64,000 bases of DNA from Diphasiastrum complanatum (GCA_029204225.1 CM055102.1:32234607-32298606), one strand, 5' to 3'. Numbered from the stretch's first letter, positions 23,057 through 37,645 are shown. Translations and numbers: made by a program. Notes: a model not told the origin generated them from the letters alone.

Positions 23057-23176
23057 GACTTGCTCCTCCTCCATCGCTATTGCTGCATTCAGAAGTGACT
23101 CGCTCCTCCTCCATCGCTATTGCTGCATCCAGAAGTGACTCGCTCCTCCTCCATCGCTATTGTTGCATCCAAACCC
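23057..23176. repeat. Three 40-bp tandem repeats, CTCCTCC-rich
   Basis: Copies start at 23057, 23097 and 23137. Each contains CTCCTCCTCCATCGCTATTG and GCAT-CAGAAGTGACT. The second and third are nearly identical and the first differs slightly. The flanks to about 23330 are also C/T-rich with CTCCAGC words. Confidence 0.9.
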
Positions 23177-23339
23177 ACGTTTTGGTCTATTGGGCCTCCA
23201 ACGCACAGTTCCATGCCTCCAGCACACACTTCCAGTTCCTGCTCCAGCACATAACTATGCTCCAGCTCCCAATCCTCCAGGCAGCGCTCTAGCTCACTCT
23301 CAAACTCCCTCCAGCACACCAGCTCTCAAAAGGTTAGTA

Positions 23340-24546
23340 ACTGTAACTGGAGAGAATGTGGATAATCATTGAATAGCTACTTCAAAACAGGATGATTCCA
23401 TCATTTTTTAGCTCTTGTTGCTAATACATAACTTCTGCAATGTATTTGTATATCACAATACTTCTCTAGATCAATCTAGATTTCTGTGAATAACAGTAGG
23501 CTTGTTGTCAATAATATGTGAATAATGGTAGTTTTGTTTCTAGATTGTCTTGAAAAATTTCGGCTCCATTTCAAAACAGGGTATTGTTATGAGTAGATTT
23601 GCTGAAAATTTGTTCAATTGCAGTTCTAAACATTCTGAAGCACACAAATCTACAAGAAGCTATTTAGTCTTCACTGTGATCAATTCTATTCACATCTTCT
23701 AGATTTGCCACTGCCAAGATTAGCATCCTCCTGCCTCCAGCGCACATTTTCAGTCCTTGCCAAGCTCCCTCTAGCACACAAGCTCTCACAGGTAACTATA
23801 ACTTGTCTTGATGAGAATGTGGAGAATCAGTGAATAGCTAGTTTGAGATCTATAGTGTCCTCTAATAGGTTCATGAGATTTTAGCTACCATTTGGTGGTT
23901 CCTTTTATTACCATGGAATCCTTACTCTTCTCATTTCCTTTTTTTTAATTAGATTTCCACCTCTCTAGTGTTTTGAAGCTCTTTCATGTGCAAGCTGTTG
24001 CCCCCAAGAACTCAAATGTTGTTTTGCATTTTCTACGAGATCTTGAAAATTCTATTTTTCTCCCACAAGCTATAAAGAACTCATCTAGATCTTACAAGAG
24101 TAGTCTAGTGCTCCAACTGACATTGATTCTATACTGCAGACAAGTGATCTCATGAGCACCCTAGTGCCATGATGGACTCTATGAAGTTCTTAGTGTGCAT
24201 TAGGATTACCATGTCCCTAGTGCATGTAAGTAATACTCCTAATGCAAGTTTTTTGAGCGCACTCGTATTTTTAGGAGTTGTATAACATGACAAGAACTCT
24301 TTGCTTCCCTTTGGTGCTCAATATTACTTCAATAACAATTTAAAAAACTTGGTATCAATAGTACCAATCTCACAAATCCATATTGGCATGTTGTTTGCAA
24401 CTTTCTTTGGCAGGTTTCATAACAAAAATGTGGAGCCCTGGCGATGATATCATACTTGTGAACGGAAGTCTGATAGTAGGAAAATAAAGGTTTTTTCAAC
24501 TGATCCTACAATTCTATGTCACTGAGCCCTAATAGGGATAGAATGT
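23340..24546. other. No gene recognised, upstream flank of the DUF7869-like remnant
   Basis: AT-rich sequence. The related words CCTCCAGCACACA near 23216 and CTCCAGCGCACA near 23735 suggest a diverged duplication. No supported coding frame is visible. Confidence 0.35.
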
Positions 24547-27457
24547 TTGTCCATTAGTGTATCAGAAAGCTACACAGATGATCTTCAGCTTCCATTTCCT
24601 TCTATGGGTGCATCAACAATGGGAGTGGCAGTTGGCAGTATCGTTATATGGAAAAAAACAATGGTGAAGAGGCTTGTTGAAGACCCTTATCAAGGTGTTC
24701 AAAATCTACATGAGGATATGAAACAGGTAGACCATGGTAGCATGAGAGAAGATTTAATCGGGAAGAGAGTTATAATATGGTCAGAACAAGGTGATAAATT
24801 GGGTATGGGTTTGGTTTTGTTAGTTTATCCCTATGAGCCCATCAACTTCAAGGAGCTTGGGGATGGGAACTTAGGGGTGGTTGTAGAATTTATTATTGGG
24901 CATACCAATTTTTCATCTAGCATTGGCAACTCAAATCTTGCAAATGTGAATTTGATTAGTTTGCCAACGAAACAACTCACTTTTGAAGATAGCACTCCAT
25001 TGAAAATAATTGAAAAAAAAAAACCCATGTTGATGCAATGATTGCATTCAATGTGAAGCTCAAGAGGAAAACAACAACGGCGATGATGGTGGACACCATA
25101 TGGAGGATATCCTAAATCAACATGTGGCTAGTAAAAGGAAGTATAAAATGATTATAAGGAAGCCTCAAGACAAATTTCATGTTCGCCACTCCAATAAATG
25201 TGCACAAGAGGCTATTCAACATGTGGCCACCATTGATTGTTTTGAGAAAAAATGTTGTCAAATGGCAGATTGAGAGAAGATTATGCAACTCAGAGTAGAA
25301 CATTGGGGACAAAGTCATAGTCAATGCATGACACGTGTCTATGATAACTTGACTATAGCTTGGCATGATGAAGAAAAAGGAAAGCAGCTAAAGTTAACTT
25401 TTGATGGAAAAGATATTTGTTGCATTGCTTGGTACACTATACATGGCATTCCAAAGACTACTATTTTTAGATACAAGCAACAATACATGGAAGGGACAAC
25501 AAAAGCAATGCTTCAAAAATGTTAGTCTTTCAAAGAAAAGCACATTTTCAAAGTGTGATATTTGCACATCAATTAAATTGCAACTAGAATGTGCTAGAAA
25601 TCGAGTGGAGCATGCAAAATATCTCATGAAAAGAAGAATGCACATGCTTCAACAAATGAGTTGTAGGAATGTTTATTATGGTTGGAGATTGTACTCAGAA
25701 CTACATCCAAATAAGTATTTGTGCATTATTCATGATAAGATGGATCAACAAAAGACATCCATACCACGATTGCAGCCTATACCAAAATCATTGGGCCATG
25801 CAATGCAATTACCGATATCATTACAGGAATGATAACACATGGACATGGTCAAAATGGATATGGACTCTTTTCAATGGGTCTTTGGTCAGGGGATCCCAAT
25901 TTTACAATGGGCTCTCTAGCAAAGTGTTTATGAAATCTGGAGAGAAAAGACAAGCATGTTTATGGAGACTTGTTGCTTGCAGAGAAAACATCGTCATGAA
26001 GAAATCTATTTACAGTTTTAACTTCAAGAGTGGCATTGGATTACCATATGGAGTTCAAAAACGAAGATAATAAGTATACACAAGTGCAATGTGAAACCAT
26101 TGAGCATAGCAAAAATGTGGCTTCAACAACATTTGGTCATCTGCCAGGTGAGAATGTTGGATGCAACCAAGTCATGGGCTCAACAATGCCTACTCAGTTG
26201 CAAAGTGAATATGTTCAATGTGCACAAGATAATTCAACGACATCTGTAAGTTTCAAACGCTTGCCTTCGGTGTTGCTACTACAATTAGACAATTGTGGAT
26301 CTTAAAATAAGAACAGATATGTGTTTGCATATCTTTCCTTGCTTGTCGCTAGAGGAGTCTTTGAGATGGTTCAAGTAGGGTTTCTCATGGTGGGGCATAC
26401 ACATGAGGATATTGATGCATTGTTTAGTTGCTTCTCAGAAAATCTTAGGAGAAAATGTGTATTCACATTTCCTCATCTAATGCGATGCTTCAATGAGTGT
26501 ACAAGTGCAAATCCCGCTCCATTCCTAGTTAAAGAGGTTCCAAACTTCAAAGATTATGTAGATGGTTGTTTGTGTGATAAGAACAAAAGATTGGTTGGAC
26601 ACTCCAAACCATTGCAATTTTGTTTTTACATGCAAGATGGTGTACCATTGATGCAATACAAAATGCACCCTAAGGCAATTGAATGGCTACTACAAGAAGG
26701 TATTGAACTTCGGGAGCGTGATTCTCAAAATAAGCCAAAGCTTCCTCAGGGACAACCAAAAATTGTTCTGGTCTTTGAATACATCAAAGATAATAAGCAG
26801 ATCTTAGAAGGTTTAAAAAGTTATGTCTCTTTTTGGAAAACAGGGGTGGATGCACGAGGTCAAGAATCATCATATACAAAGTGGATTCAACCAGTCGTCG
26901 AGTATTGGGAGAACATGATTAATTTTATAAAAACACCGACCATGCAAGAGCCTATTGTTTGTAAGGAATTTTGGCCTAGAAGTTCAATCTTCAGGGAAGA
27001 AGAAAATCATGTTCACGATGATGATAGAGATATGATGGGATTGGAAGCGCATGATGGGCGTTATTGTGGTCCAGCTCTCAATAAACCTAGTGAGGCATTC
27101 AACCCTGAGATTGACGTAAAGAAGAATGACTTTATTCCTGTGAGGCCAAGTGACACAATATATCCAATATGGCTGGGAACTGCCATGAGTGATATTGATA
27201 CAAATAGGAAGTCCACAAACTACATGAAAGTGAAGGTACAATATTGGGCTCCTGTCTCACAAAGAAAAGGTGCATCCGATGTTGAGGTATATAGTGATTG
27301 TTGGAATAAGTATTGGCGCTGCAACAAAAGAGATCCTGAGCGATGGGAGTATTTGAACACAATTGTTTGGAGTTGGACAACGAAAGAAGTCTTAGGATGT
27401 AGAAATGGCTATCAAAATACCAAAAATTGTGTGCTTAAAAGCAAAAGAAAACCTTAA
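24547..27457 (+). pseudogene. Decayed copy of a DUF7869-like family protein
   Basis: The frames read as one protein broken by stops and frameshifts. The N-terminal part (24547-25041) has LIGKRVIIWSEQG and KELGDGNLGVVVE and breaks in an A-run near 25013. The next frame (from about 25050) passes an in-frame TGA at about 25274, where Trp is likely, and goes on to KTTIFRYK. A Cys pair (KCDICTSIK), then LCIIHDKMDQQKT, IPRLQPIPKS and THGHG lie in 25530-25860. LQLDNCG (26281-26301) is followed by a TAA where the family has Glu. The frame then continues NKNRYVFAYLSLLVARGVFE and GFLMVGHTHEDIDALFS to 27457 (378 residues). From memory, the LDNC...HTHEDID pattern belongs to a eukaryote-wide family of unknown function, annotated DUF7869. 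It may be transposase-derived; that is my inference. No terminal repeats were found. Confidence 0.7.
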
Positions 27458-28430
27458 AATGGCAAAGAACAATGACGATGACATTGTAATGTGATCATTG
27501 TTTTGTATTTGAATTGAATAAAAATATTGTTTTCTTAATGTGCCTATGATTTGTTCTAGTATTTGCAAATAAAATCAATTTTTTTGTGTGTTTGAAAGCA
27601 AAAAAAATAATCTCAAATAGACATAAAACATGGATGATAATATTGTAACGTAATCATTCTTTTTTTAATAATCTAATGAAGCTATTGTTTGTTCAATTTG
27701 GATATTATGAGTTTATGATTTATTCTAGGTTTTGCAAGTACAATAAATACTGAATAGTATGAGCAAATATTGCAATGCTTTTTAAGTGACACAAATATCG
27801 TGTTAATACTTTTTTTTTATGTTTCTACTTTTAAATAATTACGTGATTACAATATCTCATTGTTGCTTAATATTATTGAAATATAAACTCTAAACCGTAA
27901 ACCAATTAAATTTATCAAAACATAATTTGTAAAAGAGTCGTACAATTCAGTTTATTGACAATTTCATAGTATATTATAATTAAATATTAAAATTCTCCAT
28001 AAAAAATGAGGAAAAGTAAGAATACGTATTACAAATTTCATATTCATATTGATTAGAGAGACGAAAAAAGCTGATTTGGTGGGTGGGTGGGGGACTATGT
28101 GTGTCCGCTCATGGGAGGGGAAATTTGTAATAGGGGGGTGGTGGAAGAGACACACGGGGGTTAATGGGGAGGAGAGATAAAAAGAGACTTTTTCCAATGA
28201 ATGTTGCAAAGGCATTTATTAATTTATTGTCCAGTTTGTCCCTACAAAATTTTGATCACTTAAATCATGCAAGGTAATAAAATCACCTATATAAAGTATG
28301 CCAAAATTGGGGGTACCCACAATCTACTTTAAGATCCTTTTGCCATGTTTCAATGCATAACTATAGGTGCGTGCATGTTTTGACTAAGCTTGCATACACT
28401 ATAGCTTAGATAGTCATCCTTATCAATAAC
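27458..28430. other. AT-rich flank with a G-rich tract
   Basis: Mostly A/T with no coding frame. The plus strand at 28078-28145 is strongly G-rich, starting GGTGGGTGGGTGGGGG, with further G runs at about 28108-28120 and 28132-28145. Confidence 0.6.
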
Positions 28431-29450
28431 CCTATAAGTTTCCTAGAAAGAGTGATGTCTTTGAAGAAAAATCCATCCCCTCCACTTGGCATTTTCACAT
28501 GTTGTTCCATTGGAGTGTCTATATTCTTGATTATTGATAGAGCATACTTGTATTGACAAACAAATAATCCCCTTGATAGAAGAGGGATCCTCATTGGTTC
28601 CTATATCTAGTGGAACATGGAAAAAACATACACATCCAAATGCTTTCAATCTTTTAACATTTTTTTCTCACCATAAATCATTTTAGAAGGAGTTATCCCA
28701 TTGATGGCATTAAAGGCACTCTATTCATCACTTAATTTGCACAAGATAAGGCATCACCCCAAATTGATTTGGGTAGACATGCATCTAATTTGAGAGCTTC
28801 AAAGCATTTACATAACATCTTATGTCTACTCTCATCCACCCCATTTTGAGGTGTGTATGGACATGAATGTTCTCTTTTGATTCTCTCTTTAACACATAAC
28901 TCCCTAAAGTCATTGGAAATGTATTCACCTCCATTGGCCAAACTAAAGATCTTGATCTTGTGATCATGTGATCATGATGCCCTCTCAACAAAAGTCTTAA
29001 AGTTTAAGAACCTCTCACGTACTTTTGACTTATAAAAAAATATGTTGAGGCCAACAACATCTTGAATAATTCAATAAAGTTCACAAACATTGTAGAATCT
29101 TCTATAATTCTAGTGCTAGAGACATCCACACTTAGATGTAGCTGGAGAGAGGTAACTTGTGTGCCTCTTCCATGGCACATGATTCATATACTTTAACTCT
29201 CTTTGCCAAGAAACTTGGGAGCCCACATGCAATATCCTCTTTGAATATAGCCTCCATAGACTTGGGATTGATATGCCCAAGTCTCTTGTGCCACAACCTG
29301 AGTGTGGACAATCCTTCTTTGGCAACTATAATTACATTATTAGGCTCCAAATATGCATCAAGTTTGAACAACCTTCCAAAACTCAAACCTTTTGAGATAA
29401 CTTTACCATTCTTCATGATGATAGGAAATGGCCAGTCGAGACCCTAATAA
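28430..29450 (-). pseudogene. Copia fragment, internally deleted
   Basis: Reading on the minus strand, 29416-29132 gives the pre-integrase zinc-binding region (LRLWHKRLGHINPKSME, then a Cys-rich segment with CAMEEAHK). 28991-28732 gives the integrase core end (GGEYISNDF, YTPQNGVDESRHK, SIWGDALSCAN). 28649-28443 gives FGCVCFFHVPLD-GT, SIKGII and then CLSIQVCSINNQEYRHSNGTT. The last step joins the post-integrase segment directly to the start of the RNase H linker, so most of the reverse transcriptase is deleted. Frameshifts are frequent. Gag is absent between here and the primer site at 29612. Confidence 0.8.
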
Positions 29451-29611
29451 TCATGACCAATAGGCCGAAAGTACATCAAGATCATCAAGATCTGAGAAGC
29501 CACCTATTAGAGTCAATTCCACCACCTGGAAGCAAAAAGCAAAGAGATCCACCAAAAAGCTACAAAAAACAATTAGAATCTCGACTCCACCTTTTGATTG
29601 ATGAAATCCTT

Positions 29612-29624
29612 AGCTCTGATACCA
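29612..29624 (-). other. Primer-binding site of the copia fragment
   Basis: The minus strand reads TGGTATCAGAGCT, matching the initiator tRNA-Met primer site except possibly at the last base. It lies just upstream (on the minus strand) of the copia fragment. The LTR would therefore lie at higher coordinates, and the (CT)n tract at 30078 may be within it. Confidence 0.65.
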
Positions 29625-30074
29625 CTATAACGAGTGCCAAGATCTTCTCAGATTCTGTTACATGCAACCAAAAGGACACTTGTGGAGCAAAACCACCCAA
29701 CCAATAGAAAATGGGTCAAAACCCTAACCACTTCACCACCAAGCCAAGGTGATTGAATGCAAGACATGAGGGGCATGAAAGATTTCAACTAGTTTAGTCA
29801 AATTTGCTACATTTGTTTATTTGGCAATTGAGGCCAAATTCATATTAGACTTAGAGTTTGACTTTTCAAAGTTATATTAGTCTAAAATAATTTGAATAAG
29901 CACTTTTGGAAAGTGTGGAAAAGTGTAGTACATGAGTTTTTGGTAGATTCAATTTGAGTAGTAGAGACATTGAATCTAGTCACAAAAATAGTAGGGTTTT
30001 TCATTATGGAGGGAGACCAAAGTTTATAATTAGGTTTGGACCTACTATAAAAGAATGTTACTCGTAAGAAGAGA

Positions 30075-31145
<1,071 letters not shown>

Positions 31146-34100
31146 ATGGCTACATCAAGCAGATACATGTTGCAAGGCAATGAGAGGCTTACCTTAAGCA
31201 ACTATTCATTGTGGAAAGTGAGGATGGAATCACTTCTTGAGATGAATGATGTTTTGGATATTGTTGTAAATCTGGAGGAGAGGACATCAACACAACAAGA
31301 AAAATTGAGGTATGACAAGAGGGCCAAAAGAGCTCTACATATGATCAAGATAAATGTTACCAATGAACTTCTCAACCTACGAAAATTGGATAATGGCAAT
31401 TTCTACCCAGGAGCACCTCACTCTGTCAAGAGTAATTTTGCTACTCCTACAAGAGGAGATCAGAAGATCAGCATCCTCCTCAGGCTCAGGATCGAATCCT
31501 CAAGCTCTATATTTGAGAAATCAAAAGTTTAGATCCAAAAGATCTACAATGTCAGGTTATTTTGACAAGAAGAGCAACATGCAGTCTGGACCAATTCTGG
31601 TTCAGGATCGAATTCAAGCTCTTCATCATTCCAACCACTGCAAAAACTTTTTTGCAGATACTGTATGAGAATTGGTCACGAAATCAAGGACTACCGAACT
31701 TTGAAATACAACAATGAACAGAAGAAGCAGTTCCAACAAGAGGCACATAGTGCTATAACTAGTCACTCAAATCATCAACAAGAAGAAAATGAAGTAGCTT
31801 TCATGACCAAGGTCGAAGATCAATAGGATATCAATTCCTTCTATCTAAATTCTGGAGCAACTCAACACATGACTCACCATCGCGACTGGTTTAAAGATGA
31901 TAAGTCATTCACCTACTCTCGAGTTGTGCAACTTGGAGAAAACTCATCACATTCAATTGAAAGTGAAGGAACAATCAGAGTTGAATTCAGAAGAGGCGAA
32001 GTCAAGTTGCTATCCAACGTTCTCCGCGTTCCAAATCTGACCAAGAATATACGCTCACTTAGCAAAATCATCGATTCAGATTGGAGGATCGAGTTCAATA
32101 TAGAAGGCTGCACACTTCTTGACAAATCCCGGAAGGTTCTAACCTATGGAAAAAGAAAAGCGGCTATCTTTACAAACTCAGCCACTGCTACTCTTCTAAC
32201 AGTCAAGCTCTTCACATAGCCACTTCTGAATCAACTGATATGTTGTGGCATTTCAGACTTGGCCATCTCAACTTCAACAATAATCAACAAATGTTTGCTC
32301 AGATCTAGTACAAGATCTACCTTTTGTCAGCAAGCCAATTTCTACATGCGAAAGCTGTATTATCAGCAAGCATGCTAGAAGTCCCTTCATTTCAAACTCA
32401 GTTCATATATCCAAGGGCTTGCTTGACCTTGTACACAGCAACATTTGTGGCTCAATGCTGACTGCTTCCACAAGGGGAGCTCTCTATTTCCTAACCTTCA
32501 TCGATGACGTCTCTTGAAGGACTGCTACCTACTTTATGAAGAACAAACCTGAAAAGTTTAAGTTCTTCAAGCAGTTCAAGGCATCTGCAAAAAATCAGAC
32601 CTAGAGGAATACCAAGGCTTCACACACAGATGGATGGGAAGAGTATATCTCCACAGAATTCAAGGAGCTCTACAAGGCCAGTGGAATACATCAACAATTT
32701 ACAACTAGTTATTCACCTCAGTCCATTCACCTCAGTCTAATGGTATAGCTAAATGGAAGAATTGGACACTCATCGAAAGTGCCAAGAGCATGCTGGCCCA
32801 TGTCTCTCTTCCAAAGAAATTTTGGACAAAATCTGTTACTATAGCTGCCTATTTGCAAAATCGATCCATCACCAAAACCCTGAATGGCAAGACACCTTAT
32901 GAGGTGTAGACAGGATCAAAACTATCACTCCAAAATAATCAAGTGTTTGTATGCATCGCTTTCATTCAGATCCCTGAAGATCTAAGAAGAAAACTGGATG
33001 ATAAGAGCAGGAAAATAATTTTCATCGGCTATTCTCCAGACCACAAGGCATACAAGCTCTACAATCTGGATACTGAGAAGGAATTCACCAGTAGGGATGT
33101 CATTTTTGTGGAAGACCAGTTCGTCGACCACAAGACCCAAGGATCGAGCAACCAAATTTTGATCCAGGGATTCAACTATAGAATAGCAACTCTGACTCAG
33201 ACAATGAGTCAGAACCTCCGGCCTGCTACTTTGTGCAGGAACCAACCATCGTTTCTAAGGCTATGTCTACTCCGGATGCCGACCAGTGGAAAGCGGCGAT
33301 GGACACCGAATTCGATTCTCTGATGGACAATCAAACATGGACAATCACTAAGCTACCAAAGAACCAAAACCCAATTTCATGCAAATGGATATTGAAGGCG
33401 AAGTACGATGCTGAGAAAGGCTTAATCGCTACAAGGCCAGGCTAGTCACCAAAGGCTTTTCCCATATTCAAATCTAAATTATTAAGCAACCTTCAAACCA
33501 ATTGTCAAAACATGCATCGATCTGCCTACTCCTCTCCTTTGCAGCCACATCAGATCTTAAAGTCTAGTAGATAAATGTGCAGACCACTTTCCTCAATGGA
33601 ACCATCGAAGAGGAAATCTATATGATGCAGCCAGAGGGATACTAACTCAACGACAAGCAACAACACCTTGTATGCAAAATCCAGAGGGCGCTCTACGGGC
33701 TGAAATAGTCACCTAGAGCCTGCTTCCAGAAGATCAACGCATTTTTGATAGAGAATGGTTTTATTCCAAATTGGCAGACTCAAATGTCTACTTCAAGTCT
33801 GTATCAGATTACTTCATCATCATCACTCTCTATGTAGATCATACACTCTTATTCAGTAACAATATGAATCTGATGAAGGATACAAAATGCATGCTCGCCC
33901 AAGAATACAAGATGACTGACATGGGTCCAGCCCACTATTGTCTCGGAATCCACATCCATCAAGATCGACTTAGCAGACTGATTTTTATCAGTTAGCAACG
34001 ATATCTCAACAACGTGCTGGAAAAGTATGGTATGGCCAATTGCAAACCAAGTCACTTGCCACTCAACCCTAGACTAAAGTTATCAAAGGAACAGTCTCCT

Positions 34101-34430
34101 CAAACTGAGGCAGAAAAAGAAAAAATGAAGCGCTAACCATTTCAATCCATCATCAGCTCTCTGATGTATGCAATGATCTACACACGACCAGACTTGCATA
34201 TTCAATCAGTACACTTAGCTAGTTCCTGTCAAATCTAGGCTTAACTCATTGGAAAGCACTAAAAAAAGGTCATGAAGTACATCCAAGCAACAAAAAATCT
34301 CAACATCTGCTACGGAGGTAGCCAAACTACCAACATCCTTGAAGCCAACACAGATGTGGATTGGGCAGGAGATGTCGACACCAGAAAAGCTGAAGTTATT
34401 ACTTCAAGCCATTGTACTCAGTATTGATAT
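31146..34430 (+). pseudogene. Decayed Ty1/copia gag-pol remnant
   Basis: The gag start (MATSSRYML, then ERLTLSNYSLWKVRMESLLEM) parallels the intact gag at 48085-49116. An internal deletion follows after about 31400. The protease motif reads FYLNSGATQHM near 31850, with the catalytic Asp changed to Asn. The pre-integrase word LWHFRLGHLNFNN is at about 32244. The post-core region (KIIFIGYSPDHKAYKLYN, SRDVIFVEDQ) is in 32943-33130. Reverse transcriptase pieces include PISCKWILKAKYD (33380), an altered catalytic LYVDHTLLFSN (33830) and MGPAHYCLGIHI. RNase H traces end near 34430. Stops are numerous, and no LTR was seen at either end. Confidence 0.85.
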
Positions 34431-37315
34431 TAATCAGAGTGCAATTTTTGTCTCATTACTGTATTGTTCATTTGCGCAACTCTGTATGAATCATTTTTCT
34501 TGAATATTTCTGCTGCTAACTGTTGTGTTTCCGTTCCTACACGCCTACACTCAAAGCTTCATGCTTCCGCTGCCGGTCATCCCCACGTTTTTCGACAACT
34601 ATAACAACCAAAAAGATGTTTTGGAAGGTCATTTTTTAAGCAAAGATTGACCAGATTAGAGGATATCCCGCTCATCTTATTGATAGCTTTTCAAGCAAAG
34701 TTTTGCATCTACACAATAAGTAGGTGATCTTGTATCTACCCAAGCATCTACATGGTAAGTATTGCATACACAATAAGTTAAAGCCTTATTGTGCCAAGTT
34801 GGCAAATTTTTAAGTGTTCACTAAACAATTTTGAAACCTCTTCAAATATATGTGCTTAAGATTGTTAGGTTTTTTTGTTTGCCTAATAATAGTTGGAGTT
34901 TACAAGCAAGAAAGCAATAGAATCTTTGTTTATGTAGTTTACATACTTGATATTGTCATGCAATGCTACTGAGTCACTATGGAACAAGGTTTAGAAAAGC
35001 TAACACAAATTGAGAATGGAATCTACATCTATCTCTAAAAAATGTCAACAATTTTGACTTTAAATAAAGTAACAATTGTTAAATTCTTCGAAATGATGTT
35101 TTAAAGTTCAACAAAGATAATTAAAGGATTTTAAACCTCAAATCTTTTTCTATGCAGAATTCATTGGTCTTTATTAAATAATATATGACATCCTAGAAAT
35201 TTTTGATTCTGTTATGCATGAAGTCTAACATATCGAATCTAATATACAGACTCTAATCAGCAAGAGCATCGAGTTGTAGGCTTTTTGCAAGCAACATTCG
35301 TTGCATGTTGACAACCTATGGAAATCTAATATCTAAGCGGTAATGTCTAAAAAGGTTTGTCAAGCATTAGTATGGAACTTTAATGTACATTAATACTTTT
35401 CATTATTATTTCCTAAGAGTACAACATATTCTCTTTGTTCATCTCTCATATGAGTGCATCCACACATGTAATACATGATTTCTATTTTATATTTTTTATT
35501 AACATGTGTGTGTTTGTGTGTTTTAACGTGTTGTTCAAAGATTTAATAATTGTATGGTAAGATAGGATAGCTTAATATACTACCCTTTTTTATTGTATAG
35601 CCTAACAATCATGTAGGACCTAAAATAAGCACCATTTATCTTATCATGATAAGTTACTCAATGAGCTTAAGATGATGGAAATCAATCAATTAAAAGTTGT
35701 TAAAGCTAGATGCAACATGATAGAATTTTGACGATAAGGGTGAATAAAAAATTGTTTACATCCATGATCATGATGTGCACAAGTTGAAAGCATGAACAAG
35801 CGTTGAAAGGTATTTATCCTTGTGAGAACTTGGTTAGATTTGTCAAAGATTATAAATGGCAGCATGCTTGCATACTACCTTTTGAAATGATAATAAAAGC
35901 TTACACCTAGTCTCACAATGAGTCCACCATAAACATAGAAATTGCCTCACGGTAAAATGCTAAGATGACAATGTTCACAACACATATAAGGTATCTTAAA
36001 AGGCATGTGAATGGAAATAGAAAATAGTGAGTTATTAGCAACCATCAAGTTCATGGACAAGGTCCAAAGGCTTGCTTCTCCCTAAGGTGTAATCCATTGT
36101 AGTCACAATATATTAGTAGTTATAGAGCCCTTCATTCTTAAGTAGAAAGGTCCAAGTTACAAGCTATTATGTAGACTTAGGCTTGTTACATTTCCAATCT
36201 TTCATGTAGTTTATATGTGTATGTGTATGTCCACTTGGTAAAGGAAATTTTGCAAAGGATATTCTCTTCATTCTGAAGGAACATTAAATCATATTGCAAA
36301 GACTTGGATTCCTATGGAAATAAAAAAAAACGCAAGCAATGAGGCATATTTGGCTTGGTTTCCAAAAGGTTGGTTAGAAAATTGATAGACAATGCTCTTT
36401 GAAAAGATTTGAAAGCATTTCATCTTTTCTCTTGGCATGTTATAGATAAACAACCCACAAAGAAATTTGATAGATCAGTCTGTAAAAGAAGTTGATGATC
36501 TTGAAAAAGTAGGTCATTTTTTCTCTGAACATGTTATGAATGCAAGAGTGTTCTAAACATTTATTATGTATAGGCTAAAGTCTTTGAGCAGGGGATGATG
36601 GGAAAAATAAAGCCCCATGCTTGGGACTTTACTTGGTGTTAAGTCATTACTTGCATGGGCCCATGATGCCTTGCCTAAATAGGCTATTTTATGGGCATAA
36701 TGCCATGTTCGAGCAAAGGCAAGCACTCTTTGTGATTCATGAAACATCCATAAAAAATCAAGAAGAACATTAGAACCATAAAAAAGGAGTAAAGGATTGT
36801 GTTGGCTTTTTACTTAATGTGTTTGAATTGCATTCTATCATGCAAATAGCTTCATTCCTTGAGAACTTACAATTTCACCTTTGTGACAAAGTTGCTTTAT
36901 GCGAAAGGACAATAAATTAAAATGTAAAGTAGATTATCATATGTGAAAATGACACGGGACACCACAAAATCTTAAAATCTATAAAACTTTTTAAAAGCAC
37001 TTTACAACTTATAAAATGTCCAAATTGAACACACATTACACCTCATAAAAAATCAAAAGATTCTATGGGCCTTAGAAACAACAATTATATAAAATGGCAA
37101 GACTCTCCTTTACACTTTAGAAAAGTCTTTTAGTGACCTTATCACGGTTCAGTGACCATTCAACTATGGCTTGGCCTAATGGCCTCGCTATAATTTTATG
37201 ACCATTTTACTAGGTGCAAAGGTCACTAAAAAGACCATGCCCCAATATGAACACGAGTTTTCCTTGGTCATCCTTTACGCTTAGGAAAGGTCATCGTAGT
37301 GTCCTTTACACTCAT
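34431..37315. other. Long AT-rich stretch, no gene recognised
   Basis: Nearly 2.9 kb with only chance-length frames and no motif I recognise. Near 37110-37330 there are short repeated words (CCTTTACACTT, CCTTTACGCTTAGGAAAGG, AAAGGTCACTAAAAAGACCA). The last recurs in altered form near 37825, which suggests an old dispersed repeat. Confidence 0.4.
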
Positions 37316-37645
37316 GTAATGGATTCTTGGTGACTATTTTGCCCATTTTCTGAACAAATTAAAAAGCAGAATAGTCATCTTTTCTTTTTTTTTAAATTAG
37401 TGCTCATTCCATATGCACACGTCAAGCGTACGGCTCAGGCCTACCACGTGGCAGCTTCAGATTGGTCAAAAGAAAGTCCAAGTATCCATTACGCAATGGA
37501 AGGCATCCGGGCACAAGCCATTCTGCCCGTTTCGGCTCTCCAAAAAAATTTAGGCTCGGCCCCTCCAAGCCTCGCCCAAATTTTTTTGGAAATTTACCGA
37601 GCAAAATGGCATGTGGCTCCTTCGCTCCTTCCATAGTACATAAAC
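37316..37645 (-). mobile_element. Foldback/MITE-like element, copy 2 (inverse of 1993-2352)
   Basis: GTAATGGATTCTT at 37316-37328 pairs with AAGTATCCATTAC at 37480-37492, one mismatch from perfect. As in copy 1, the adjoining part (to about 37645) contains a long A/T-armed hairpin, CCAAAAAAATTTA against AAATTTTTTTGG, around GGCTCGG-GCCTCGCC. The terminal arms differ from copy 1 on both sides in matching fashion: GGAAGG/CCTTCC here, GGAATGGG/CCCATTCC there. No protein is encoded. Confidence 0.7.

Noticed and set aside
25669..26070. 133-residue frame in the DUF7869-like remnant
   Set aside because: The neighbouring frame carries the family words (LCIIHDKMDQQKT, IPRLQPIPKS); this one is out of register.
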